A stretch of 64,000 nucleotides of DNA. Source: JAKLKS01 sp964370855 (GTDB taxonomy: Bacteria; Planctomycetota; JAJSAM01; JAKLKS01). A model generated the notes under the pieces. That model did no database searches and was not told the origin of the DNA. It worked only from the letters and a program-made list of their open reading frames with translations. Each line of letters starts with the position of its first letter. The stretch's first letter is position 1. Positions 8,652-17,329 of this stretch are shown here, in pieces. The position numbers were made by a program, and so were the translations under genes. The stretch spans positions 1 to 64,000 of the forward strand of contig CAYJMF010000003.1 in the NCBI GenBank assembly GCA_964370855.1. The letters run 5' to 3'.

Positions 8652-9128
8652 TCCCGGGATTCTACGCGAGCCTCCATGCGGGAGGACCCGGCAAACCTGC
8701 CCGTGCAGGTTCGAGCAGAGCGCCTTCAGCAGCCCCCGAACTGCCCCTGGAGGGGCCGCCAGCAGCATCCCGAGTTCCGCGTTGACGGACCGGCTCCGCG
8801 ATGTGCCCCCGGACTCGCCGCCGAGGCTGCCCCCGCCCCGGCCCTGGATCCCATGGTCGCCCACGCCTTCGGCTGCGGGGAGGCCGGCCAGCCTGGAACC
8901 GGTCGGCCGCCCGGTGACGGGGACTGGGGAGAGGTGGGGTACCCCTTTACGCCTGCACTTCTAGCGACGTAGGATGTGTAGTTGAAGTGGCCGGCAACCC
9001 AATCTCCGTCCCCCGCATTCTATCGCGGGCATGGGGCGGATGTCCCGGGTCGTCACGGATCCCGTGCGACCACGGGACGGAGGCGCAACCGTCCGGAGTC
9101 CCCTCCCGTCGCACTCCCCCGCGCGTCC
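8652..9128. other. 477-bp intergenic region with a repeat and a structured element
   Basis: No convincing gene on either strand. Positions 8683-8700 hold an 18-base match to the AbiEii remnant at 5789-5806. Positions 8944-9010 hold copy A of the 67-nt element described separately, on the minus strand just downstream of the ECF sigma fusion gene. Confidence 0.6.
8944..9010 (-). ncRNA. 67-nt structured element, copy A
   Basis: Read on the minus strand the element starts GACGGAGATTGGGTTGC and ends AGGCGTAAAGG. A second copy of exactly the same length lies at 49687-49753. The 5' 17 bases match at 16 positions and the 3' 11 bases are identical; the middle is diverged. The middle still folds alike: an outer stem GCC/GGC, then in this copy an inner stem CACTTC/GAAGTG around a 22-nt loop containing CATCCTA. 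In the other copy the inner stem is CCGC-c-TTC/GAAGCGG, so the T in GAAGTG facing A becomes C facing G. A TAGAAT-like hexamer lies about 14 bases upstream (plus-strand 9018-9023, ATTCTA). Immediately after the element is the palindrome GGGGTACCCC. It could be a small RNA, a cis-regulatory RNA or a miniature mobile element. A 23-codon reading frame ending at the conserved TAA also exists. Confidence 0.5.
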
Positions 9129-11561
9129 TCACTCCCCGACGAGCAGGTCCGCCTCCTCCCCCTCCGCCGGCGCGGGGAAGTCGGACGGCCGCCAGCCGCC
9201 GCTCCCGTCCGGGACGCTCACGGAGATCCGCGACGGGGGCCCGACGTAGGTCTCGATCCGGAACCGCCCCTCCTTCCCCGTGACGGTCCCGTCGCCGACG
9301 CGTCCCTCCGCCGTCACCAGGTGGACGAAGGCCCCGGCCACGGGCCCGGCCGCGGTCCGGACCACGCCGCGGACCTCGTGCTTCGGGGGCAGGGCTTCGT
9401 CGAGATCGATCTCGAGGACGTCCTCCTTCCGGTTCGCTCCGACGTACCAGCCCCGGTCCTTCCGCCCCTCCACTTCGAGGATGCAGGCACCCGCCGGGAG
9501 ATCCACGAAGGTGACCGATCCCGTGGGATCCGCCCTCGCCTCGCGCACGCAATCCGCGGGGAGCATCCCCCGTAGATCCGGAAACGCGGGCGGGCGTCCG
9601 AGCTTCGCACCGAAAGCGTACTCCCGTCCGCCGGGGATGGATCCCAGGCGGACCCTGCGCCCCTCCACCGGCAGCCGCTCCGAACGCAGGCGCACGGTGA
9701 GCGGTTTCGCGCCCTCGGCGAGGACGAGGGTGACCGCTCCGGAAGCCGCCTCCTCGGCCCTGAGGCCCCGGGGGAATCCCTCGTGCTTCTCGAAAAACAC
9801 CCACCATCCCCCGTCCGGCGCGAAGGCTCCCACCAGGTAGTACGACTTGTCCTCCGGCGACAGCCCCCCGACGACGCACTCCCCCTTCCCGTCGGCCGTC
9901 CCCTCCCCGAGAAGGTCGTGGGGCAGACGGTTCGTCCCGTAAACCACCACCCGCGCCCCCGGCACGGCCGCCCCGTCGGGGGTCGTGACCCGGAACCGGT
10001 GCGCCACCGCTCTCCGCAGGAGCACCGCGAACTCCCGGTCCCTCGAGGGCCGGAAATTGTGCTGCCCCGTCTCGTACCCCTCGGCCCGGACGAGGACTCC
10101 CGCCCCCCACTCGGGCCGGTCCGCCCGGAAGTGGTCGAAGGAGAAGCGCCCGTCCCCGTCGGCGGTCCACTCCCGGAACCGGGGGCCGTACACGGAGAGT
10201 ATGGTCGCCCCGGGAACGGGGATCCGCGTCTCGGCATCGAGGACCTGCCCCGCGCAGGAGATCCCCGCGCCGAGTGCGAGGACCACCTCGTGGACCTCCC
10301 CCGGCAGGAGCACCGCGCTCTCGTACCCGTTGGCGAGGTCGGTCCTCCCGGGCGGCGGGAGCGCCCCGGCCATGAAGGTGCCCGGTTCCTGCCCCTCGAA
10401 GAGGGCCCTCCCCTCGAGGTCCGTCGCCGCCGTGCGGGTCCGGCGCCCCTCGTCGAGGACGGTCACCTCGGCCCCGGCCACCGGATCCCCGCGGGCGTCG
10501 CGGACCCGGACCGCGACGGAGCCGAGCCGCCGGAGGCGGAGGGTGAGCGAGGCGCCGGGCGCGGCGTTCCCGCGCTCCACGGGACCGAAGCCGATCTCCT
10601 CCGCGGTGAGGAGGGAGGGGCCGTTCCCCTCCACCGGAAGGGAGAAGCCGCCGTCCGCACGGCTGAAGCACTCCCGGCTCGCCCCGGCGGTCGTCCCCTC
10701 CACGCGGAGACTCACCCCTTCGATGGGCTCACCGGTGTCCCCGTCGATGACGCGGCCGTTCAGGGCGGCCTCCCCGGGAATCGGCCCCGTCGGCGCCGAT
10801 TCCGTAACGGGATCCGCGAAGGGCTCCGCGATGACCGGGGTCGCGGCGAGTCGCGGACCCGGTTCCGGCGAGACGGGCTCGACACCTCCCCACCACGCGG
10901 CTCCGGCGGCGACGAGCACGACGGCGGCCACGGCCGCCTTGGCCTTGAGCGTCATGAGGAGCCCTCCCGCGACGCCCGTGGCCGCGACCGCACCGGGGGC
11001 CGCGGGCTCCGGCCGACCGGCGAGGGGAAGGAGGAGGAGGCTCCACGCCCGGCGCCCGCCCCGGTGCTCCCGATCGAGGCGGCCGCGGAGCCGCTCCAGG
11101 GCGCGGCGAAGCCGGGTCCGGACGGTCTCGAGGGGGACCCCCTGGCGCGCGGCGATCTCCTGCGGCGAGAGGTCCTCGAACCACCGCAGGAGCACCGCCG
11201 ACCGGTACGGCTCCTCGAGTTCCATCACGGCGGCGACGAGCCGCTTCAGGACCTCCCCGCGGGCGACGACCTCGTCCGTCGGAGGGAGCGCCTCGGGACG
11301 CGCCGCCTCCTCCTCGCGGCGGCGGCGCCGCCCCTCGGACCGGAGGGCATCGACGGCCCGGAACCGGAGCACCGCGCCGAGCCACGCCCGGAGCGACCGG
11401 GGCCGCTCCCGCGGGGGATTCCGGAGAACCGAGATCCACACGTCCTGCTCGAGGTCCCGGGCCCGGGCGTCGTCGGCCACCAGGGCGCGGGAGATCCGCG
11501 CCACCCACTCCCGGTGGGCCAGCAGCTCCTCGACGCGGACCGTGCGCGCATCCTGCTCCAT
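9129..11561 (-). CDS. ECF sigma factor fused to a transmembrane anchor and carboxypeptidase-regulatory-like repeats
   Basis: The 810-residue protein begins with ECF sigma region 2 (residues about 10-75; ARDLEQDVWISVLRNP, LRAWLGAVLRFRAVDALR) and region 4 (about 110-165; LSPQEIAARQGVPLETVRTR). A hydrophobic segment near 210-228 (AAVAAVVLVAAGAAWWG) should span the membrane. The rest holds tandem carboxypeptidase-regulatory-like beta domains (LNGRVIDGDTGEPIEGVSL, VRVRDARGDPVAGAEVTV, AGQVLDAETRIPVPGATI and others), predicted outside the cytoplasm. Membrane-tethered ECF sigma factors with large C-terminal extensions are known in Planctomycetota. The sigma part could be released by proteolysis or act while tethered; both are inference. 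A membrane-embedded protease candidate is encoded divergently at 11838. Confidence 0.9.
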   Translation of the reverse strand: MEQDARTVRVEELLAHREWVARISRALVADDARARDLEQDVWISVLRNPPRERPRSLRAWLGAVLRFRAVDALRSEGRRRRREEEAARPEALPPTDEVVARGEVLKRLVAAVMELEEPYRSAVLLRWFEDLSPQEIAARQGVPLETVRTRLRRALERLRGRLDREHRGGRRAWSLLLLPLAGRPEPAAPGAVAATGVAGGLLMTLKAKAAVAAVVLVAAGAAWWGGVEPVSPEPGPRLAATPVIAEPFADPVTESAPTGPIPGEAALNGRVIDGDTGEPIEGVSLRVEGTTAGASRECFSRADGGFSLPVEGNGPSLLTAEEIGFGPVERGNAAPGASLTLRLRRLGSVAVRVRDARGDPVAGAEVTVLDEGRRTRTAATDLEGRALFEGQEPGTFMAGALPPPGRTDLANGYESAVLLPGEVHEVVLALGAGISCAGQVLDAETRIPVPGATILSVYGPRFREWTADGDGRFSFDHFRADRPEWGAGVLVRAEGYETGQHNFRPSRDREFAVLLRRAVAHRFRVTTPDGAAVPGARVVVYGTNRLPHDLLGEGTADGKGECVVGGLSPEDKSYYLVGAFAPDGGWWVFFEKHEGFPRGLRAEEAASGAVTLVLAEGAKPLTVRLRSERLPVEGRRVRLGSIPGGREYAFGAKLGRPPAFPDLRGMLPADCVREARADPTGSVTFVDLPAGACILEVEGRKDRGWYVGANRKEDVLEIDLDEALPPKHEVRGVVRTAAGPVAGAFVHLVTAEGRVGDGTVTGKEGRFRIETYVGPPSRISVSVPDGSGGWRPSDFPAPAEGEEADLLVGE

Positions 11562-11837
11562 GGGCCTCCATGGGTGAGTCGGCGCGGAGCGGGGGACGGG
11601 TTCAGGAATGCGGAACCCCCGGGGCCGTCGCGGAACGGCGGATGGTGACGGGGGTCATGGGCCTTCCGATGGACTCCCTCCTACCACATTCGGGGTCCCA
11701 TCCGATCCCCCGGCCGGGAATCCGGCGAGGGCCCGAGTCCACCGCACCGACCGGACGCCGGAGGGCCCATGACATCGGTTCGTTTCCGGGGGTTGGCCAT
11801 CCGGGTGCGGCGAGCGGGATGGGATACTGGCACCGCC

Positions 11838-12815
11838 ATGGGCGGAGATGAGGCGTCCCCGGATCGGGCCCCCGATGGAGATCCCCGCGCCGCGGTCGCG
11901 ACTCCGACGGCGCTCCCGGCAGAACTCCCACCTGAACCAACCGCCCCCTCCCCCGGTGCTCCTCGCCCCCTCACCTTCGCGGGCCGGTTCCTGCGCTGGG
12001 CCCTCTTCCTGGTCCCGCTCGCCTACTTCGTGGCCCCCTTCGCCGTCCTCGTGCACGAGGTCCTCGGACACGGTCTCGCCACCCTTGTCTGCGGTGGATC
12101 GTTCCATGGATTCCTCGTGCTGCCATGGGGGGGCGGGATGGCCTTCTGCGATGCCCCGGGATTCGAGATGCAGGTGCACCTGGGCGGGGTGGCTTCCGAG
12201 GCGGTCATCGCCCTGCTGGCGTTGTTCGCGGGCAGCCGGCGGCCCCGGGGGACGCCCGGGCGGGTGGCGCTTCTCCTCGTCGCCTGCTGGCTCCTCATGA
12301 GTTCCTTCGTCGGTGTCTTTGTGGGAGGAGTTCACGGCTGCGAGGATTCCGACTTCTCCAAGGTCGCGGTCCTCATCGATGATCCACGGGCGAGGCCGGC
12401 TCTCTCCCTGACCGGGGCCGTCGGGTTCATCGCCTCGGTGGGTTCCATCGGGTGGCTTCTCGTGGAGGACGCCCGCAGCGCCTTCGCAACCGACCTCCTC
12501 ACGGCTCGCTGGCGAAGGATCGCCGCGGCTCTCCTCTTCGTCGGATTGCCTGGCTCCTGGTGGTGGGTGCTCCCATGGACCATCGGCTCGGGCGAGGGGA
12601 TCTCCATCCCTGGCGAGTCGCTCTCGCCTTTCCTCGCGGCCGCCCTCTGCCACGTGACCGTCACGCTCCTGCTGCTGCTCGCTTCCGGAAGTCGCGCGCC
12701 GACGGCATCCACCGCCCCTCCCGGGTGGAAGTCCATCGTCGCCGCGTGGTGCTGCTCCCTCGCCCTCCTCGGCTGCACGATGTTCTGGTGGTCCGAGTTC
12801 GGCTGGTGGATCTAG
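11838..12815 (+). CDS. Multi-pass membrane protein with HExxH motif, M50-like (site-2 protease-type) peptidase
   Basis: From the ATG at 11838 the product is 325 residues; an upstream ATG at 11769 gives a 23-residue Arg-rich extension that looks non-coding. After a Pro-rich N-terminal tail, helix one (FLVPLAYFVAPFAVLVHEVL) carries HEVLGH near residue 71, followed by AEAVIALLALFAG-like helices, LLLVACWLLMSSFVGVFVGG, and more segments to the C-terminal WWSEFGWWI. The layout resembles the M50B-like family, zinc peptidases acting within membranes. It is divergent from the ECF sigma-membrane fusion gene, 276 bases away, so processing of that protein is a tempting but untested idea. Confidence 0.7.
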   Translation: MGGDEASPDRAPDGDPRAAVATPTALPAELPPEPTAPSPGAPRPLTFAGRFLRWALFLVPLAYFVAPFAVLVHEVLGHGLATLVCGGSFHGFLVLPWGGGMAFCDAPGFEMQVHLGGVASEAVIALLALFAGSRRPRGTPGRVALLLVACWLLMSSFVGVFVGGVHGCEDSDFSKVAVLIDDPRARPALSLTGAVGFIASVGSIGWLLVEDARSAFATDLLTARWRRIAAALLFVGLPGSWWWVLPWTIGSGEGISIPGESLSPFLAAALCHVTVTLLLLLASGSRAPTASTAPPGWKSIVAAWCCSLALLGCTMFWWSEFGWWI

Positions 12816-12838
12816 GGGCCGGGACGGCCCCCACCTGC

Positions 12839-15211
12839 CTACCTCCTCTCCACCAGATCCACGGTCACCACCGTCCGCTCCCCGCCGCGGATCTCGAACA
12901 CACGCTCGCCCACGAACTCGAAGCGGCCCTCGCGATCCTGCACCCAGAGGGTGTAGAACCCCGGGGCGAGGGACTCGTGGTCGAAGCCCTCTCCCCCGTT
13001 CCCGAGAGGCCAGCTCGTCGTGCCGTCCACCACCGGGCCCACTCCCTCGCGGAAGTAGAGATTCAGGTGCGGCGGCATCCGCGCGACCCCGCCCCACCGG
13101 AGGTCCACGTGCAGCGACCCCGCGACCGGGAGGCGGAGGACCCACTCCCGCTTCTCCCCGGACCGCAACCGCGGGTCGCGAGCCTCCCCGTCCTCCGTCC
13201 ACTCCTCGAGGTACGCGGGCGCCCGCCCCTCCGCTTCCGCGGAGGCCACGAACACCCCCGGCACCACCCGCAGGCGGATCACCCCGGGTTCCGGCCCCGG
13301 GGTCGCCTCGTCCACGCGGTAGACGCCCCGGAGGCCCTCCTCCGGCTCCGCGTGCCAGGTGAGCCGCGCGTCGGGGAGCGGCGCGCCATCCTCGGCGGCC
13401 ACGACCCGAAGGAGGACCTCGGCGGGCGCGGGGATCCGGAAGTCGAAGGTCCCCCCCTCCTCGCCAACGACCACATCCGTCCGCCACTGCGGGTCCACCA
13501 CGGCCCGGTACCGTCCCGGGGGGAGCCTCCCCATCGAGAAGGGGGCGGGAGCGCCGGGAACGACCGTCCCGAGGGGGACCACCTCCTCGATGCCGGAGTT
13601 GTCCCCGTCCATCCCGCAGAACGCCACCCGGGAGTCCAGCCCCTCCCACCCGGGGGAGAAGGTCACGGTGCCCCGGACGGCGGCAGGGTCCGCGGGGTCC
13701 CGCCTCTCGAGGTCCACCACCACTCGCGTGGTCTCTCCCGCGCGGAGGGTGACGGGGATGGCGGGGAGCCTCGTGAAAGCGGGGCCCGGATCCACCTCGA
13801 GGTGGAAGTCCCCGGGCGGGAGCTTGTCGGCGGCGGCCCTGCCCCCCTCCATGGGCAGGACCGTGGCGCTCCAGCCTCCACCGGTGGGGAAGCCGTTCCT
13901 GCAGAACCGGACGGTCTCCCCGCCGTCCGCGGGCGTGCCGCCGCGGAAGGTCACCTCCAGCGCAGCGGCGCGGGCGAGTCGGAACTCGTGGTCGAAGGGG
14001 ACGGAGGGGAGGACCTCCAGGGCTTGGCCTCGTGAGGAACGCCATCCCAGGTGGCCGGGAGCCCCCGCGGAGAAGGAGACGGGCCCCGGAAGCCCGAGGA
14101 AGCGGAACTCCCCGGGCCTCCCGGTCCCCGGGACCCCCCACCAGCGTTCCCCCTCCGGAGTGGATTCCAACCGGCTCAGCGAGGCCCCCGTCAGCGGCTT
14201 CCCCGTCTCCCCGTCCACGACCCGGAGCACCCCGGTCACGAGCCCGGTGAGGTCGATCTCCAGGAGCGTCCCTTCCTCCGGAAGGAGCTCCGTCCGGCTC
14301 AGGAAGGACTCGACGTCCAGGCTGTAGGACCCGGGGGGAAGCTCGCCTGTCAGGTAGGGGACCGTCCCTCCTGCCGGGGGGACCTCGAGGGAGAGGAAGT
14401 CCCCGGCGAAGGACCATGAGGTCCCGCCCTCGTCATCCGGTTCCTCGTTGCGCTCCCCCTCGAACCGGAGTTCGATCCGGGAGACCGGAAGCCCCGCGGG
14501 GAAGGCCACCGTGCCGTGGAACCGACCCCGGGTGGGCGGCACGAAGGAGCGCAGGTCGATGGCCACGGCGGCCACGCCGTCCGCGGGGATGTCCACCTCG
14601 GCGGTGGCCCATGCTTCCCCGGGGGCCCAGGCGGTCCCACGGCAGACCTCGATCCTCCGGGGTCCCGCCGGGAGCCCCTGGAGGAGGATCCTCCCCTCCG
14701 CGTCCGGGGCGGGAAGGGGAACGGACCAGAATCCCTCCTCCCGTCCATAGGCGAGGACCGGGTGGGGCAGGCTTCCCCACCCGGAGACCTCCACCCGCAC
14801 CCCGCCGCCGGGGCCGAGGGCCACGACCCAGGGGAGGCGCTTGAGAACGATGGGGTCCACCCGGCGCCAGAAGCGGCCCGGCGCACCCACGAAGACGCCG
14901 GTGGCGGCGTCCCCGGCGCCGAGATGGACGACCCCCGCCGCGTCGGCCGGGAGGGGAGTGGCGGCGAGGGTGTCGGGACCGGGGATCAGGGTGGACCCCG
15001 GCCCGTTGAGGAGATCCGACGGGCCGAGCCGGTAGGCCACCGCCCCGGGCAGCGGCTCCCCCGTGGCGAGATCGAGGACGTGGAGGGCGGGCCCCGCGAG
15101 GGGCGGCTCCCCGTGCTCCCACGGCGGATGGGCCCGGACGATGAGGAGGAGCACGATGAGGAGGGCACCCCCGAAGGCCACGACGGGTGACCACCGCGGG
15201 CGGGGCGTCAC
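12839..15211 (-). CDS. Membrane-anchored protein with carboxypeptidase-regulatory-like repeats
   Basis: The 790-residue product has one N-terminal membrane segment (VVAFGGALLIVLLLIV, residues about 10-26). Repeated beta-sandwich modules follow, each with an LxVLDxxTGEPLPGA-type strand pair: HVLDLATGEPLPGAVAYRL, LRVVDGETGKPLTGASL and LLRVVAAEDGAPLPDARL. Glycine-turn phrases such as GLPAGPRRIEV and LPPGSYSLDVE are typical of this fold. No catalytic domain is recognised. It is likely exposed on the outer face of the inner membrane. It faces the M50-like gene tail to tail and resembles the extracytoplasmic part of the ECF fusion at 9129-11561. Confidence 0.75.
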   Translation of the reverse strand: MTPRPRWSPVVAFGGALLIVLLLIVRAHPPWEHGEPPLAGPALHVLDLATGEPLPGAVAYRLGPSDLLNGPGSTLIPGPDTLAATPLPADAAGVVHLGAGDAATGVFVGAPGRFWRRVDPIVLKRLPWVVALGPGGGVRVEVSGWGSLPHPVLAYGREEGFWSVPLPAPDAEGRILLQGLPAGPRRIEVCRGTAWAPGEAWATAEVDIPADGVAAVAIDLRSFVPPTRGRFHGTVAFPAGLPVSRIELRFEGERNEEPDDEGGTSWSFAGDFLSLEVPPAGGTVPYLTGELPPGSYSLDVESFLSRTELLPEEGTLLEIDLTGLVTGVLRVVDGETGKPLTGASLSRLESTPEGERWWGVPGTGRPGEFRFLGLPGPVSFSAGAPGHLGWRSSRGQALEVLPSVPFDHEFRLARAAALEVTFRGGTPADGGETVRFCRNGFPTGGGWSATVLPMEGGRAAADKLPPGDFHLEVDPGPAFTRLPAIPVTLRAGETTRVVVDLERRDPADPAAVRGTVTFSPGWEGLDSRVAFCGMDGDNSGIEEVVPLGTVVPGAPAPFSMGRLPPGRYRAVVDPQWRTDVVVGEEGGTFDFRIPAPAEVLLRVVAAEDGAPLPDARLTWHAEPEEGLRGVYRVDEATPGPEPGVIRLRVVPGVFVASAEAEGRAPAYLEEWTEDGEARDPRLRSGEKREWVLRLPVAGSLHVDLRWGGVARMPPHLNLYFREGVGPVVDGTTSWPLGNGGEGFDHESLAPGFYTLWVQDREGRFEFVGERVFEIRGGERTVVTVDLVERR

Positions 15212-15475
15212 GGCGTTCCCGGGCAGGGGCGGGAGGGCCTCCCGCCCCGGACATCGGCGCCCTTCCCGTCACCGCCCGGGAACGACTTCCGGGAGAGGGC
15301 ACCGGGAGGGAACAGGTTCCCCCCGGCCAGGACGGCGATGGCCCGCATGCCGGTCACCGCGCAAAGGACGGACCGGGGGGGGAGGATCCGGGCGGGGGTC
15401 ACTCCTGATTCCGCCGCACCCGTGATGGGGCCCGAAGTACGCCAGGCGACGCCGTCGAGGCTACGGCTGCTCCCC

Positions 15476-17329
15476 CTACTCCGGTATCCCGAACTCGTCG
15501 TGCACCACCACCGCCGCGAACTCCACCGTCGCGCCGGCCGGGCCGGGGATGAGCCACCAGTGGAGCCGCCGCGCCGACGGGGTCCCCTCCTGCACGGCGC
15601 AACGCCACGCCTTCGCCCCGTCGGCGGCCCGCACCCGCCCCGAACTCCCCGCCGGCCCCGACCGCAGTTCGTGCACCGACCGCCCGCGCACCTCGTGGGC
15701 GCGCCCCGATGCCACCTGCGCGCAGACCTCGACCACCTTCCCCGCCTCGACGCCGTCCAGCGCCCGCAGGCGCTCCAGGAACTCCCGCCCCACCCGCATC
15801 CGCTGCAGCGGGTAGCGCGCCCGGTCCGCCTCGTCGAACTTCCGCGCGTACTCCACCCGCACCGCCGCGAGGAAGGAGGTCTCCGAGGAGACCGGGTCGA
15901 GCCCCGCCGACACCCGCTCCTCCACCGCCCGCAGCCGGTCCTCGGCGCTGCGGAGGTCCCGCCGCAGCGCGACCCCCTGCTCCTGGAGCGCCGCCCGCTG
16001 GCGCAGCAGGTCCTCGCGATCCTCCAGCGCCGCGTCGAGCTCCTCGCGGAGGTGGAGCGCCTCCTCGGCCGCGGCCCCCCCGTTCCCGCCCACCGCCTCC
16101 GGCGAATCCCCGCCGCCGAGGAACGGCTCCTCGCCGGGGCCCGCCGCGATGGCCGGCTTCACCGCGGCGCCGAAGGCCTGCTTGAGGGAGGCCGTGCAGC
16201 GGTGGACCTCCGGCTCGAGGGTGAGGAGCTTCACCTGCACGGTCTCGCCCCCCCTGTAGAGCTCCCGGGGGTCCTTCACGTAGGTCCAGTCGAGCTCGTG
16301 GAACGGCACCCGCGCCGCGGCGTCGGGCAGGAGGTCCACGAGGACGTGGGTGTCCCCCACCCGGACCACCCGCGCCCGCACCACGTCGCCTACGGCGTAG
16401 TGGGCGGCGATGCGCTTCCACGGCTCGCGCAGCAGCCCCCGCACGGAGAAGGAGGGCTCGGCGCTCCCCGGCTCCCGCACCTCGCGGACCCGGATGCGCT
16501 GGCCGGAGACGAGCTCCGCGGCGAGCCGCGCGAGGGAGCCGTCGGCGTACTTGACGTGGCCCCTGCGGCCTCCGACCCGGACCCGGATGCGGCCGCCGTT
16601 GAGGGAGTCCACGACGCCGTCGAGGACCCGCCCGAGGGAGGGGGGCGGCGCGGCGGCGGGTTCGGGGGCGGGCGGGGAGGGGTCCGCCAGCGGCGGACCC
16701 TCGCCGGGGCCGGAGAGCCCCTGGGTCGAGAAGGCCGGCTCCCCGCGGCCGTTCTCCCCCGCCCTGGCGACCCGCACCTTCGCGCCCGGGGCGAGCCTCC
16801 GCGCGAGATCGGCCAGGCGTTCGTCGGCGAAGGCGACGACCCCCTCCTCGCCCCCCGCCTCCACGCGGATGGTGGTCCCGTCGATGGCCGTCACGGTCCC
16901 TTCGAGAATCGTCCGCGTCGGGTGGTGGACGGGGGAGGCCTGCGCCTCCGTTCCTCCGCCGACGATTTCGACGAGCCGCCGGAGGGTCTGCGGCGCCTCC
17001 TCGGGTGACCAGACGAAGAGCACCGGGTGGTCCCGGGGGTCGGAGGACGGCCTCAGCCCCGGCCACCAGACGCGGGTGGCGCCGCCGAAGACGTCCATCC
17101 TCTTCGGCAGGAGCGCGCTCACCGCCCAGGCCGCGTCCCCGGTCTCGAGGGTGACGACGATGGCCCGCTCGCCGAGGGCCGCGGCCACGGCGGCCGGGTC
17201 GAGCAGGAAGGGACCGCCCCGCCCCTTCGTCGAGATCGCCACCACGGGCTGCGTGCGCGCGGGGGAGAGGAGGACCTCGCGGACGAAGGCCGGCGCGTCG
17301 GCGGCGGTGATGGTGCGGACGGGGGTCAG
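15476..17329 (-). CDS. Multi-S1-domain RNA-binding-type protein with central coiled coil
   Basis: The frame ends at 15476 and is protein-like from about 17329. No ATG or GTG lies near the 5' end; a CTG at 17329 overlapping the TGA of the upstream gene, with GGGAG upstream, is the best start and gives 617 residues, so the start is uncertain. At least three S1-like (OB-fold) segments are visible: ILEGTVTAIDGTTIRVEAGG, VLDGVVDSLNGGRIRVRVGG and GDVVRARVVRVGDTHVLVDL, the last continuing into a classic VKLLTLEPEVHRCTASLKQA ending. A coiled coil follows (about residues 430-490), then a C-terminal domain ending VVVHDEFGIPE. S1 domains bind RNA; the specific role is unknown. Confidence 0.75.
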   Translation of the reverse strand: MTPVRTITAADAPAFVREVLLSPARTQPVVAISTKGRGGPFLLDPAAVAAALGERAIVVTLETGDAAWAVSALLPKRMDVFGGATRVWWPGLRPSSDPRDHPVLFVWSPEEAPQTLRRLVEIVGGGTEAQASPVHHPTRTILEGTVTAIDGTTIRVEAGGEEGVVAFADERLADLARRLAPGAKVRVARAGENGRGEPAFSTQGLSGPGEGPPLADPSPPAPEPAAAPPPSLGRVLDGVVDSLNGGRIRVRVGGRRGHVKYADGSLARLAAELVSGQRIRVREVREPGSAEPSFSVRGLLREPWKRIAAHYAVGDVVRARVVRVGDTHVLVDLLPDAAARVPFHELDWTYVKDPRELYRGGETVQVKLLTLEPEVHRCTASLKQAFGAAVKPAIAAGPGEEPFLGGGDSPEAVGGNGGAAAEEALHLREELDAALEDREDLLRQRAALQEQGVALRRDLRSAEDRLRAVEERVSAGLDPVSSETSFLAAVRVEYARKFDEADRARYPLQRMRVGREFLERLRALDGVEAGKVVEVCAQVASGRAHEVRGRSVHELRSGPAGSSGRVRAADGAKAWRCAVQEGTPSARRLHWWLIPGPAGATVEFAAVVVHDEFGIPE

